This document shows, one piece after another, positions 51,027-59,569 of a stretch of DNA of 64,000 nt; position 1 is the first letter of the stretch, and every line of letters begins with the position of its first letter. The translations under genes were made by a program, and so were the position numbers. The DNA lies in contig DASUXA010000032.1 of NCBI GenBank assembly GCA_036378155.1, positions 62,001 to 126,000 on the forward strand, given 5' to 3'. Source of the stretch: DASUXA01 sp036378155. GTDB taxonomy: Bacteria > Actinomycetota > Actinomycetes > Mycobacteriales > Micromonosporaceae. The notes under the pieces were generated by a model that saw only the letters and a list, made by a program, of their open reading frames with translations, was not told the DNA's origin and did not search any database.

Positions 51027-52256
51027 GTGAAGATGCCTGCCGTGAGAGCCAACCTGTCCTCGGCGGTCGCTCTCGTCGTGCTGCTCGCCGCGCTGGGCGG
51101 GGCGGTGTACGCGGTGCTGCGGCTGCGCGGACGGCGGGGCATCGCCACCGCCGCCCAGCGCGCCAGCTACGCCGTCCTGCACACGGCGAGCGTGGCGGCG
51201 GAGCCGCTGCGCGCCGGGCTGACCACGGCGAGCGCCGGCCGGGCGGTACGCCACCTGCGGGCGCTGACCGGCGCGGTGGCGCTCGCGCTCGCCGACCGGG
51301 ACGGGGTACTGGCGTGGGACGGCGCGGGCGAACACCACCGTGACGAGATCGCGGCGGCGGCGCGGCGGGCAGCCGACACCGGACGTTCGACCGTCCTCGG
51401 TACCGGCGAGCTGAGCTGCGACCGCGTCGACTGCGTGCTGCGGGGCGCGGTCGTGGTACCGCTGACCAGCCCGGACGGCAGTACCGTCAGCGGCGCCCTG
51501 GTCGCGTTGTCCGACGGACCGCCCGCGCCGGGACTGGTCCAGGCGAGCCTGGAGACCGGGCGGTGGGTGGCGACCCAGGTGGCGCTCGCCGAACTGGACT
51601 CGTCGCGTGCCCGGCTCGCCCGCGCCGAGGTGCGAGCGCTCCGCGCCCAGATCAGCCCGCACTTCATCTACAACGCGCTCACCGCGATCGCCTCGTTCGT
51701 GCGTACCGACCCCGAACTCGCCCGCGAACTGATCCTCGAGTTCGCCGAGTTCACCCGGTACAGCTTCCGCGCGCACGGCGAGTTCACCACGCTCGCCGAG
51801 GAACTGCGCTCGATCGACCGGTACCTCACCATCGAGCGCGCCCGGTTCGGCGAGCGGCTGCAGGTACGCCTGCAGATCGCGCCCGAGGTGCTGCCGGTCG
51901 GGCTGCCGTTCCTGTGCCTGCAGCCGCTGGTCGAGAACGCGGTACGGCACGGGCTGTCACCGAAGCCCGGCGTCGGTACGGTGAGCATCATCGCGCGCGA
52001 CGCCGGGGCGGAGTGCCTGATCACTGTGGAGGACGACGGCGTGGGGATGGATCCCGCGGTGCTCAGCCGGTCCGAGGCGGACGACGTCGCCGACGCCGGA
52101 CAGCACGTCGGTCTGTCGAACGTGGACGATCGACTACGCAGCGTGTTCGGCGACCAGTTCGGGCTGGTCGTGGAGACCGGACCGGGCGCCGGTACCAAGG
52201 TCAGCATGCGGGTCCCGAAGTTCCACCCCGAGGTGCGCGCGGCGAGGGCGGCGTGA
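51027..52256 (+). CDS. LytS-type sensor histidine kinase
   Basis: The 409-residue protein has one N-terminal helix (VALVVLLAALGGAVYAVL), a GAF-like middle region, then a His_kinase domain with phospho-acceptor His in RAQISPHFIYNALTAIASF and an ATP-binding domain (LQPLVENAVRHGL, VEDDGVGMDP, GLSNVDDRL). It is the LytS/YpdA/BtsS type that works with LytTR regulators. GTG at 51027 or ATG at 51033 could start it. The next gene overlaps its stop by 4 bp. Confidence 0.9.
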   Translation: MKMPAVRANLSSAVALVVLLAALGGAVYAVLRLRGRRGIATAAQRASYAVLHTASVAAEPLRAGLTTASAGRAVRHLRALTGAVALALADRDGVLAWDGAGEHHRDEIAAAARRAADTGRSTVLGTGELSCDRVDCVLRGAVVVPLTSPDGSTVSGALVALSDGPPAPGLVQASLETGRWVATQVALAELDSSRARLARAEVRALRAQISPHFIYNALTAIASFVRTDPELARELILEFAEFTRYSFRAHGEFTTLAEELRSIDRYLTIERARFGERLQVRLQIAPEVLPVGLPFLCLQPLVENAVRHGLSPKPGVGTVSIIARDAGAECLITVEDDGVGMDPAVLSRSEADDVADAGQHVGLSNVDDRLRSVFGDQFGLVVETGPGAGTKVSMRVPKFHPEVRAARAA

Positions 52257-53092
52257 CCGCGAACTTCGCCGCGGAGCGCCCGCCGCACCCCGCCGCGGAG
52301 CGCCCGCCGCGCCCCGGCGCGGAGCGGGGCGGGCCGCCCCGGTTGCGGGTACTCGCCGTCGACGACGAGCCGCCGGCGCTGGACGAACTGGCGTACCTGC
52401 TGCGCGCCGACGAGCGGGTCGACGTGGTACACACCGCGGCGGACGCCACGGCGGCGCTGCGCGTGCTGCGGGACACCGATGTCGACGCGGTCTTCCTGGA
52501 CATCCGGATGCCGGGGCTGGACGGCATGGAACTGGCGCGGCTGCTCAACCGGTTCGCCACGCCACCGGCGGTGGTGTTCGTCACCGCGTACGACGACCGC
52601 GCGGTCGACGCCTTCGACCTGGGCGTCGCCGACTACGTACGCAAACCGGTGCGCGCCGACCGGATCGCCGAGTCGCTGCGCCGGGTCGCGACCGCCCGGC
52701 TGGTTCCCGCCCACCCGGCGGTCGAAGGTCGCCGCGAGCGGGAAGAGGACCCGACGATCCCCATCGAACTCGCCGGCGTCACCAAGCTGCTGCCCCGCTC
52801 CGCGGTGCGCTGGGTGGAGGCGCAGGGCGACTACGCGCGGCTGCACACCGCCGACGGCAGCCACCTGGTCCGGGTGTCGCTGGCGACCCTCGCCGAACGC
52901 TGGGCGGGCGCCGGGTTCGTCCGGATCCACCGTTCGTACCTGGTCCAGCTCAAGTTGATCACCGAGTTGCGGTCGACCGGCAACACGTACGTCGTGATCG
53001 TCGACGGCAGGGAACTCCCGGTCAGCCGTCGGCACACCCGGGAGTTGAAGGACCGCCTGGTACGCGCGGCGAAACAGAACTGGAGCCGGTGA
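52253..53092 (+). CDS. LytTR family response regulator
   Basis: The 279-residue protein has an N-terminal tail of tandem AAERPPHP-like repeats. A receiver domain follows, with acidic pair VLAVDDEPPALDEL, phospho-acceptor Asp in AVFLDIRMPGLDG and Lys in DYVRKPVRADRI. The C-terminal LytTR DNA-binding domain has AVRWVEAQGDYARLHTADGS and RIHRSYLVQLKLI. It probably controls the adjacent transporter genes, as LytTR systems often sense small carboxylates or amino acids; that role is inference. GTG overlaps the kinase stop. Confidence 0.92.
   Translation: MTANFAAERPPHPAAERPPRPGAERGGPPRLRVLAVDDEPPALDELAYLLRADERVDVVHTAADATAALRVLRDTDVDAVFLDIRMPGLDGMELARLLNRFATPPAVVFVTAYDDRAVDAFDLGVADYVRKPVRADRIAESLRRVATARLVPAHPAVEGRREREEDPTIPIELAGVTKLLPRSAVRWVEAQGDYARLHTADGSHLVRVSLATLAERWAGAGFVRIHRSYLVQLKLITELRSTGNTYVVIVDGRELPVSRRHTRELKDRLVRAAKQNWSR
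52268..52327 (+). repeat. In-frame 24-bp tandem repeat at the 5' end of the LytTR gene
   Basis: Units 52268-52291 and 52292-52315 differ at one base (CAC versus CGC) and encode AAERPPHP/AAERPPRP. A partial third copy (52316-52327) follows. The array begins 11 bp after the kinase gene's stop codon. Confidence 0.85.
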
Positions 53093-53093
53093 C

Positions 53094-53483
53094 ATGACGG
53101 CGCCGGTACCACCGCACGCCGACACGCCGAGACGAGTCCGGGTGGTGCTCGCGGACGCCGCGCGGGAACGTCGGGCGCGGCAGGCGCGGGTCGAACTCGC
53201 CGAACAGACCCGGGTAGGCGAGGCGCTGGTCAAGGGGCTGATGCGGGCGCAGTTGGCGCTCGCGTTGCGGCTCGCCGCCGTGGTCGCGATCGGGCTGGGC
53301 GCGCTGCCGCTGTTCTTCGCCGCCGCGCCCACCGTCGCGGCTCGACGCCCGTTCGGCGTCCCGCTGCCGTGGCTGCTGCTGGGCGTCGCGGCGTACCCGT
53401 TCCTGCTCGGCGTCGGCTGGGCGTACGTGCACCTGACCGAACGCAACGAGCGCGACTTCACCGACCTTGTCGAACGCCCGTGA
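53094..53483 (+). CDS. Small two-helix membrane partner of a solute symporter
   Basis: The 129-residue protein has a charged N-terminus (ERRARQARVELAEQTRV), then two helices (LALALRLAAVVAIGLGALPL and PWLLLGVAAYPFLLGVGWAYV) and a short acidic tail. This is the layout of DUF485-like proteins encoded before acetate/monocarboxylate symporters in actinobacteria. It starts 1 bp after the LytTR stop, and the symporter gene overlaps its stop by 4 bp. Its role with the symporter is unknown. Confidence 0.75.
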   Translation: MTAPVPPHADTPRRVRVVLADAARERRARQARVELAEQTRVGEALVKGLMRAQLALALRLAAVVAIGLGALPLFFAAAPTVAARRPFGVPLPWLLLGVAAYPFLLGVGWAYVHLTERNERDFTDLVERP

Positions 53484-55174
53484 ACGGGTACGCGGTACCG
53501 GCGCTCGTCGCGGTCACCCTGCTCACCCTCGTCATCGGGGCGTTCGGGGTACGACTCGGTCGCACCACCTCGGATTTCCTGGTCGCGTCCCGGTCGGTGA
53601 GCCCGACCTGGAACGCCGCCGCGATCAGCGGCGAGTACCTGTCCGCCGCGTCGTTCCTCGGCGTCGCCGGGCTGGTCCTCAAACACGGCGTCGACATGCT
53701 CTGGTACCCGGTCGGATTCGCCGCCGGGTACCTCGCTCTGCTGCTGTTCGTCGCCGCCCCGCTGCGCCGCTCGGGCGCGTTCACCCTGCCCGACTTCTGC
53801 GAGCTGAGGCTGGGCTCGACCGGGCTGCGCAAACTCGCCACCGCATTCGTGATCTTCATCGGGTGGTTGTACCTCGTGCCGCAGCTGCGCGGGGCGGGAC
53901 TGACCCTGCGCGTCGTCACGCACGGGCGGTACGAACTGGGTGTGCTCGTCGTGGGCGTGGTGGTCACCGCGAACGTGGCGCTGGGCGGGATGCGGGCGAT
54001 CACGTTCGTGCAGGCTTTCCAGTACTGGCTGAAACTCGTCGCGCTGGCGGTACCGGTGGCGTTCCTGCTGCTGCACTGGCAGGCAGACGGACGCCCGGCG
54101 GTGACCCCGCCCGGCGGTCCGGTCTTCGCGCACGCCACCACGGTCCGGTTCGACCAGGAGACCGGGTTCACGCTGACCGCGCCCGTGGTGGTACAGGTAC
54201 CGACCGGCGCTCTCGACGGAGCATCCGGCACGGTACCGCTGGCGGCTGGCGGGCACCGGGTCACGGCGGGCGCGCGTGTGCTGTTCCCGGCGGGTGCCGA
54301 GGTGCCCCGGGTACGCGACGTGGACGTCGATCGCGGCGCGGACTGGCTGCTGCCGTTCCAGCCCGGCGACCGGGGACTGTTCGGCACGTACTCGCTGATC
54401 CTCGCCACCTTCCTGGGCACCATGGGGCTGCCCCACGTACTCGTGCGCTTCTATACGAACCCGGACGGGTCGGCTGCTCGGCGTACCACGCTGGTCGTGC
54501 TCGGTCTGGTCGGTCTGTTCTACCTGCTGCCCACCCTGTACGGGGTGCTCGGTCGGGTGTACACGCCGCACCTGCTGCTCACCGGACAGACCGACGCGGT
54601 CGTGCTGCTGCTGCCCGGCGCCGTGGTCGGCGGTACCGGCGGGGAACTGCTCGGCGCCCTGGTCGCCGCGGGCGCGTTCGCGGCATTCCTGTCCACCTCC
54701 TCGGGTTTGCTGACCAGCGTCGCCGGGGTGCTCTCGACGGATCTGCTGGGGCGCGGGTCGGTGCGCGACTTCCGGATCGCGGCACTCGTCGCCGGGGCGG
54801 TACCGCTGGCCCTCGCGCTGCGGGTCGACACGCTCGACGTGTCCGAGGCGGTCGGTCTCGCGTTCGCGGTCGCCGCCTCGAGTTTCTGCCCGATGCTGGT
54901 GCTCGGTATCTGGTGGCGCGGTCTGACCGACGTGGGCGCGGCAGCCGGCGTCCTGGTCGGTGGCGGGGCAGCCGCAGCCGCGGTGCTGGCGACCGTGCTC
55001 GGAGCGCCGTCGCACGGCTGGGCGGCTGTGCTGCTCGGGCAGCCTGCCGCGGCGACCGTACCGCTCGCGTTCCTCGTCATGATCGGCGTGTCGCTGGCAA
55101 CCCGGCGGCGGGTCCCCGCGAACGTCGGCGCGACCATGCTGCGGCTGCACGCTCCCGACGCGCTACGGCTGTGA
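53480..55174 (+). CDS. Sodium/solute symporter (SSS family), ActP/MctP-like
   Basis: The 564-residue protein has about 13 helices and SSS motifs GEYLSAASFLGVAGLVL, GFAAGYLALLLFVAAPLRR and FLGTMGLPHVLVRFYTNPD. It differs from the second symporter downstream in having a loop of about 100 residues (54070-54365 on DNA) between helices. The substrate is probably a short-chain carboxylate or pyruvate-like acid; no binding residue can be fixed from sequence alone. GTG start, four-base overlap with the small membrane protein gene. Confidence 0.85.
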   Translation: MNGYAVPALVAVTLLTLVIGAFGVRLGRTTSDFLVASRSVSPTWNAAAISGEYLSAASFLGVAGLVLKHGVDMLWYPVGFAAGYLALLLFVAAPLRRSGAFTLPDFCELRLGSTGLRKLATAFVIFIGWLYLVPQLRGAGLTLRVVTHGRYELGVLVVGVVVTANVALGGMRAITFVQAFQYWLKLVALAVPVAFLLLHWQADGRPAVTPPGGPVFAHATTVRFDQETGFTLTAPVVVQVPTGALDGASGTVPLAAGGHRVTAGARVLFPAGAEVPRVRDVDVDRGADWLLPFQPGDRGLFGTYSLILATFLGTMGLPHVLVRFYTNPDGSAARRTTLVVLGLVGLFYLLPTLYGVLGRVYTPHLLLTGQTDAVVLLLPGAVVGGTGGELLGALVAAGAFAAFLSTSSGLLTSVAGVLSTDLLGRGSVRDFRIAALVAGAVPLALALRVDTLDVSEAVGLAFAVAASSFCPMLVLGIWWRGLTDVGAAAGVLVGGGAAAAAVLATVLGAPSHGWAAVLLGQPAAATVPLAFLVMIGVSLATRRRVPANVGATMLRLHAPDALRL

Positions 55175-55200
55175 CGAGCGCGGTGCGCGACGGTCACAGC
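55168..55200. terminator. Terminator-like hairpin between convergent genes
   Basis: Arms GCTGTGAC (55168-55175) and GTCACAGC (55193-55200) overlap the symporter stop and the Uma2 stop. The loop contains a second short GCGC/GCGC pairing. Confidence 0.65.
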
Positions 55201-55763
55201 ACGTCGGCGAGGTCGAGAGTGAGGGGAAAAGGCGAGTCGGTCGACCAACGGGACGACCGCGTCACCGTGATCTCTTCGTGGTATCCGTGTTCGTCGAGCG
55301 CGAGCACGGTCAGGGTGCCGCCTTGCGGGTCGACCAGCCAGTATCGCCCGATGCCCGCCGCGGCGTAGCTGTGCCGCTTGAGGACCAGGTCACGACCCGC
55401 GTTGGTGGGCGACAGGACCTCGGCGACCAGCAGCACGTCGGAGGGATCGAGCGCCGGAGCGCGGCGTTCCAGGGCGGTGCGATGGCAGACGAACAGATCG
55501 GGGACGAAATAGCTGGTGCGTCGGTGGTTGGCGACGCCGACGTCCTGGCCCACGAACAGATCGTCCGGTGCCTGGCGGTCGAGTAGCCGGCGCAACTGGT
55601 TGGCGATCCGACCATGCCACACGTCGGCGTGCGGACTCACCAGCAGACTCCCTTCGAAGATCTCGTACCGCTGGCCGTCCTCGGGCAACTGGCCGAGATC
55701 GTCGAGAGTCCACGGCTCGGTCGCCGGGTGGCTGAGGCGTTCGGTCAACGTCACGCCTCCCAT
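55194..55763 (-). CDS. Uma2 family endonuclease (DUF820)
   Basis: The 189-residue protein has the restriction-endonuclease-like core of the family: RYEIFEGSLLVSP, DVGVANHRRTSYFVPDLFV with the metal Asp, LLVAEVLSPTNAGRDLVLKR (E-x-lysine-type motif) and YAAAGIGRYWLVDP. Uma2 genes are abundant and often solitary in actinomycetes; their substrate is unclear. The start is ambiguous: ATG 55763 is used here, but ATG 55784 and GTG 55754 are also in frame. Confidence 0.85.
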   Translation of the reverse strand: MGGVTLTERLSHPATEPWTLDDLGQLPEDGQRYEIFEGSLLVSPHADVWHGRIANQLRRLLDRQAPDDLFVGQDVGVANHRRTSYFVPDLFVCHRTALERRAPALDPSDVLLVAEVLSPTNAGRDLVLKRHSYAAAGIGRYWLVDPQGGTLTVLALDEHGYHEEITVTRSSRWSTDSPFPLTLDLADVL

Positions 55764-55904
55764 CCTGGGGTCGCCTGGCGACATCCCTGTCGATGTCCAC
55801 ACCTACCGTAGCTGTCCACCGTCGCCTGTTCCCGTCGCGGCGACACTCGTACTCAGGTGGTATATGGGCTCGCCGGATCCGGCGAGCCGATGGCTACCCG
55901 GCGG

Positions 55905-55910
55905 TACCGT
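55905..55910 (+). promoter_or_regulatory. -10 box of leaderless ABC transporter operon
   Basis: TACCGT lies 7 nt before the GTG at 55918, supporting that start. Confidence 0.5.
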
Positions 55911-55917
55911 CGATGTC

Positions 55918-56673
55918 GTGCTCGACCAGCCCGCCCTGTCGCTTCGCGGTCTCGTCAAACAGTTCGGCACCAAGGTCGCGGTCGCCGGCGTCGATCTCGA
56001 CGTACCGGTGGGTTCGTTCTACGGGTTGCTCGGACCGAACGGCGCGGGCAAGACGACCTGCCTGTCGATGGCGGTCGGGGTGCTGCGCCCCACCGCCGGT
56101 ACGGCGCGCGTTCTCGGACACGACGTCTGGTCCGACCCGGTGACCGCCAAGCGCCTGCTCGGCGTGCTGCCCGACGGGGTCCGGCTGTTCGACCGGCTGA
56201 CCGGCGCCGAACTGCTCGGGTACACCGGACTGCTGCGCGGCATGGACCCGGCGGTGATCGACGCGCGGTCCCGCGAACTGCTCGACGTGCTCGGTCTCGC
56301 CGACGCCGGGCAGACCCTGGTGGTCGACTACTCAGCCGGCATGAAGAAGAAGATCGGGCTCGCCTGCGCCCTGCTGCACGGACCTCGGGTGGTGGTGCTC
56401 GACGAGCCGTTCGAGGCGGTCGACCCGGTGTCCGCCGCGCTCATCCGGGACATCCTCCAGCGGTACGTCCACGGTGGCGGCACGGTGATCTTTTCCAGCC
56501 ACGTGATGGAAGTGGTCGAGAAGCTGTGCACCCACGTCGCGATCCTCGCCGACGGGCGGCTGCGCGCGGTGGGGCATCTCGACGAGGTACGTGCCGGTCG
56601 CGACCTCGAAGACGTCTTCGTCGAACTGGTCGGCGGACGGATCGCCACAGGTCAGGAGCTGTCGTGGCTGTGA
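55918..56673 (+). CDS. ABC transporter ATP-binding protein
   Basis: The 251-residue protein has a Walker A LLGPNGAGKTTC near residues 38-49, a degenerate signature VDYSAGMKKKIGLACALLH and a Walker B RVVVLDEPFEAVDP, then switch His in IFSSHVMEV. It powers the membrane protein encoded next. The GTG at 55918 has a TACCGT box 7 nt upstream; an ATG at 55864 is in the same frame but lacks a good signal. Confidence 0.9.
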   Translation: MLDQPALSLRGLVKQFGTKVAVAGVDLDVPVGSFYGLLGPNGAGKTTCLSMAVGVLRPTAGTARVLGHDVWSDPVTAKRLLGVLPDGVRLFDRLTGAELLGYTGLLRGMDPAVIDARSRELLDVLGLADAGQTLVVDYSAGMKKKIGLACALLHGPRVVVLDEPFEAVDPVSAALIRDILQRYVHGGGTVIFSSHVMEVVEKLCTHVAILADGRLRAVGHLDEVRAGRDLEDVFVELVGGRIATGQELSWL

Positions 56674-58367
56674 GCGGCGCCGCCGGGCACCGCGCGACGG
56701 TCGCCGGCGGTACCGCAGCCGGGCGGGGCGACGCCGCGCGACGCGGTACCGGAGGTCCCGGCGTCGCGGTCTTCGTCCGGCTGAAACTGCGGCTGTTGCG
56801 CAACGCGCTGCGCGGTCAGCGGTGGCGGGTCGTCGCGTTCGCGATCGGTCTGGTGTTCGGCGCGGCTGTGGCGGTACTCGCCTTCCTCGGTCTCGCCGCG
56901 ACCGCCATGATCACCCCGGACGCGGCGCTGGTCGTCGCCGCGTTGACCGGCGCGGCGGTGGTGCTCGGCTGGCTGCTGGTCCCGTTGCTGTTCTTCGGCG
57001 TCGACGACACCCTCGACCCGGCGCGGTTCGCGTTGCTGCCGCTGCGCCGCCGGACCCTCGCGGTGGGCATGCTCGCGGCGGCGTTCGTCGGCGTACCGCC
57101 ACTCGCGACCCTGGTCGCCAGCCTGGGGCTGGTATTCGCGGCGGGCGCGCGCGACGGTGCCGCCGCCGCGGTCACGGCGCTGGTCGGCGTGGTCCTCACG
57201 CTACTGCTCTGCATCGTCGGCAGCCGCGCGGTGAGCAGCGCGTTCGCTTCGATGCTGCGGTCGCGCCGGGTGCGCGACCTCGCCGCCATCGTGCTCGCCG
57301 TCCTCGCCTCCTCGTTCGGACCGCTGCAACTGCTGGTCACCTCCACCGCGACCGGCGGCGACCTGGGACCGGTCGCGCACGCGACGCGGGTGCTGGGCTG
57401 GACACCGCTGTCCGCCGGGTACGTCGCGTCGTTCGACGTCGCCGCCGGACGACCGCTGCTCGCGGTACTGCGGCTGGTCGTGGTGGTCGCCGCGATCGGG
57501 CTGCTGCTGTGGTGGTGGTCGGTGACCATGGAGTCGGCGATGGTCGGTACCGCCTCGTCCAGCGGCCGGAACCGACCCGCCGAGGCGACGGGCGGGGCGG
57601 TCCTGTCGCTGTACCCGCGCCCGTTGCGCTGGGCGCCCCGCACCCGGTTCGGCGCGATCTACGCGCGGGAAGCGCGGTACTGGTGGCGCGATCCGCGTCG
57701 GCGCGCCGGTCTCGTCTCGATCACCGTGTCCGGGGCGGTACTTCCGGTCGCCTTCCAGGTCGCCGGGGCGGGCAGGCACGGGCACCACGTACCGTTGGCG
57801 ATCGCGGTGACCATGACGGGCATCGTCGGCGGGTTGGTCCTCACCAACCAGTTCGGCTTCGACGGCACGGCATACTCCGCGCAGTTGCTGACCGGCGTAC
57901 CGGGCCGCACCGAGCTAGCCGGACGCGCGGCGGCGCTGCTCACCGCCATGGTTCCGGTGCTCACCGTGGTCACCACGGTGGTCGCGGTGGTCGCCGGGGC
58001 GGCTGGTCAGGTGCCGGTACTGCTCGGCTGCATCGCCGCCGGACTCGGCTGCTCGACCGGGCTGAGCTCGGTGATCTCGGTGTACGCGGCGTACCCGCTG
58101 CCCGACACCGCCAACCCGTTCGCGATGAACACCGGCGGCGGTGGGGCGCGCGGACTGCTCGCGTTCGTCGCGATGCTGGGCGCGCTGGCGCTGGTCGCGC
58201 CGTTGACCGCGGTCGCGGTGCTGCTGCCCGGCACGCTGTCGTGGCTGGTGCTGCCGGTCGGAGTCGGGTACGGCGTCGGCGCGGTCGCCCTCGGCGCGTA
58301 CATCGGCGGCGACGCGGTGGATCGACGCGGTCCCGATCTGCTCGTCGCCGTCACCCCGCGCCGTTAG
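56664..58367 (+). CDS. ABC transporter permease, ABC-2-like
   Basis: The 567-residue protein has about twelve helices in two blocks, split by a cytoplasmic region with YAREARYWWRDPRRRAGL near residue 330. That feature is seen in large actinobacterial ABC-2-type permeases paired with single ATPases. The cargo is unknown. An AGGAG site lies 6 nt before the GTG at 56664, which overlaps the ATPase gene by 10 bp; a GTG at 56670 would give the common 4-bp GTGA overlap. Confidence 0.82.
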   Translation: MAVSGAAGHRATVAGGTAAGRGDAARRGTGGPGVAVFVRLKLRLLRNALRGQRWRVVAFAIGLVFGAAVAVLAFLGLAATAMITPDAALVVAALTGAAVVLGWLLVPLLFFGVDDTLDPARFALLPLRRRTLAVGMLAAAFVGVPPLATLVASLGLVFAAGARDGAAAAVTALVGVVLTLLLCIVGSRAVSSAFASMLRSRRVRDLAAIVLAVLASSFGPLQLLVTSTATGGDLGPVAHATRVLGWTPLSAGYVASFDVAAGRPLLAVLRLVVVVAAIGLLLWWWSVTMESAMVGTASSSGRNRPAEATGGAVLSLYPRPLRWAPRTRFGAIYAREARYWWRDPRRRAGLVSITVSGAVLPVAFQVAGAGRHGHHVPLAIAVTMTGIVGGLVLTNQFGFDGTAYSAQLLTGVPGRTELAGRAAALLTAMVPVLTVVTTVVAVVAGAAGQVPVLLGCIAAGLGCSTGLSSVISVYAAYPLPDTANPFAMNTGGGGARGLLAFVAMLGALALVAPLTAVAVLLPGTLSWLVLPVGVGYGVGAVALGAYIGGDAVDRRGPDLLVAVTPRR

Positions 58368-58370
58368 CGT
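58365..58370 (+). promoter_or_regulatory. -10 box of leaderless flavin reductase-like gene
   Basis: TAGCGT lies exactly 6 nt before the GTG at 58377 and overlaps the stop of the permease gene. Confidence 0.45.
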
Positions 58371-58376
58371 GCTGGG

Positions 58377-58892
58377 GTGACCATCCATTCGACCGACCCG
58401 TTCGCCACTCCCGAGGAGCACCGGTCGCCGGTACGGCGGCTGCGCGGCAGGCTGCCGGCAGCGGTCACGCTGTGGACGGCGGCGACGCCCGACGGTCGGC
58501 GCGCCGGTCTCACCGTGTCGTCCACCCTGGTCGTGGACGGCGCGCCGGGGCGGTTGCTCGGGCTGATCGACGACGAGTCGGACCTGTGGTCGGCTGTGCG
58601 GGTCAGCGGTCGATTCGTGGTGACGCCGCTGCAACCGCGGCACCGCCAGCTCGCCGACCGGTTCGCCGGACTGATGCCGGCGCCGGGTGGGCTGTTCGCG
58701 CTGGAGGAGTGGACGGCGACGGAGTGGGGTCCGCGCCTGTCGGACCTCGACACCTGGGCGGGGTGCCGGCTGGACGACGCCCGCCCGCTGGGGTGGTCGC
58801 TGCTGGTCGAAGCCACCATCGAGCACGTCGAGGTAGGGGAGTCCGCCGAGCCGCTGGTGCACGCGCGCGGGCGGTACCGCGAACTGCGCTAG
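58377..58892 (+). CDS. Flavin reductase-like FMN-binding protein
   Basis: The 171-residue protein has the split-barrel FMN-binding pattern: LPAAVTLWTAATPDGRRAG, LTVSSTLVVDGAPGRLLGLI, RFVVTPLQPRHRQLADRFAG and LGWSLLVEATIEHVEV. Such proteins reduce free flavin or bind FMN as small oxidoreductases. The partner oxygenase is not evident. Its last codons and TAG stop are part of a triple tandem repeat. Confidence 0.8.
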   Translation: MTIHSTDPFATPEEHRSPVRRLRGRLPAAVTLWTAATPDGRRAGLTVSSTLVVDGAPGRLLGLIDDESDLWSAVRVSGRFVVTPLQPRHRQLADRFAGLMPAPGGLFALEEWTATEWGPRLSDLDTWAGCRLDDARPLGWSLLVEATIEHVEVGESAEPLVHARGRYRELR

Positions 58893-58974
58893 CCGCGGTT
58901 CGCCAGGGGTTCTGCGAACTGCGCTAGCCGCGGTTCGCCGGGGGTTCTGCGAACTGCGCTAGCCGCGGTTCGCC
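58879..58974 (+). repeat. Triple 35-bp tandem repeat spanning a stop codon
   Basis: Copies at 58879-58913 and 58914-58948 and a partial one at 58949-58974 begin with GCGAACTGCGCTAGCC. In each, positions equivalent to 58879-58903 fold into a 10-bp hairpin with the loop CTAGC, so the TAG stop of the flavin reductase-like gene lies in the loop. The first copy holds the real stop (58890-58892). Confidence 0.9.
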
Positions 58975-59122
58975 CGGCTGCGCCGAGCGGCGTGACCTAG
59001 CTCACTCGGCGCAGGTCGGGGTCCGCTGGGCGCACCGGTCGCGCAGCGACGGATCGCCGTCGATGCGCCCTCCCTACCGTGCCCGCAACCGTCTCTTCTA
59101 CCCCCAGGTGGTGGTGACCGCG

Positions 59123-59569
59123 ATGGCTGTGGACGCGTCGGCCCCTTCGGCCGCGCCCGACCCCTCGGCGTACCTCGAGGTGCAGCAGTCCCCGGAGTTC
59201 GCGGGGCTGCGCAAGGCATTGCGCAGGTTCGCCTTCCCGATGACCGCGGCGTTTCTCGTCTGGTACGCGCTGTACGTGATCCTCTCCGGGTACGCGCGCG
59301 GATTCATGAACACCAAACTGTTCGGCAATGTCAACGTGGCGCTGGTCTTCGGGCTGCTCCAGTTCCTGACCACGTTCCTGATCGCGTGGCGGTACGTGGC
59401 GTACGCCGACCGCAATCTCGACCCGGTCGCCACCCGGCTGCGCGAGCGGCTCGAGTCGGGCACCGCGTCCGCCGCCCCGCGCCAGCGCGACGCGGCGGAC
59501 ACCGCCTCGGGTACGCGCGAGGCAGCCGAGGGCGCCGCCATGCTCGCCGAGGAAGGAGACGTCCGGTGA
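59123..59569 (+). CDS. DUF485 family membrane protein
   Basis: The 148-residue protein contains the DUF485 core: SPEFAGLRKALRRFAFPMTA, then two helices, with FGNVNVALVFGLLQFLTTFL and ADRNLDPVATRLRERLE. DUF485 proteins are the small partners of ActP-type acetate symporters. ATG 59123 has AGGTGGTGG upstream; the frame extends to an ATG at 59063. The symporter gene overlaps its stop by 4 bp. Confidence 0.85.
   Translation: MAVDASAPSAAPDPSAYLEVQQSPEFAGLRKALRRFAFPMTAAFLVWYALYVILSGYARGFMNTKLFGNVNVALVFGLLQFLTTFLIAWRYVAYADRNLDPVATRLRERLESGTASAAPRQRDAADTASGTREAAEGAAMLAEEGDVR

Noticed and set aside
51668..55150. A 1160-codon open frame on the minus strand opposite the LytS, LytTR and symporter genes
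   Set aside because: It runs antisense to four well-supported genes, is rich in Arg, Gln, Pro and His without domains, and reflects the scarcity of stop codons at this GC content.
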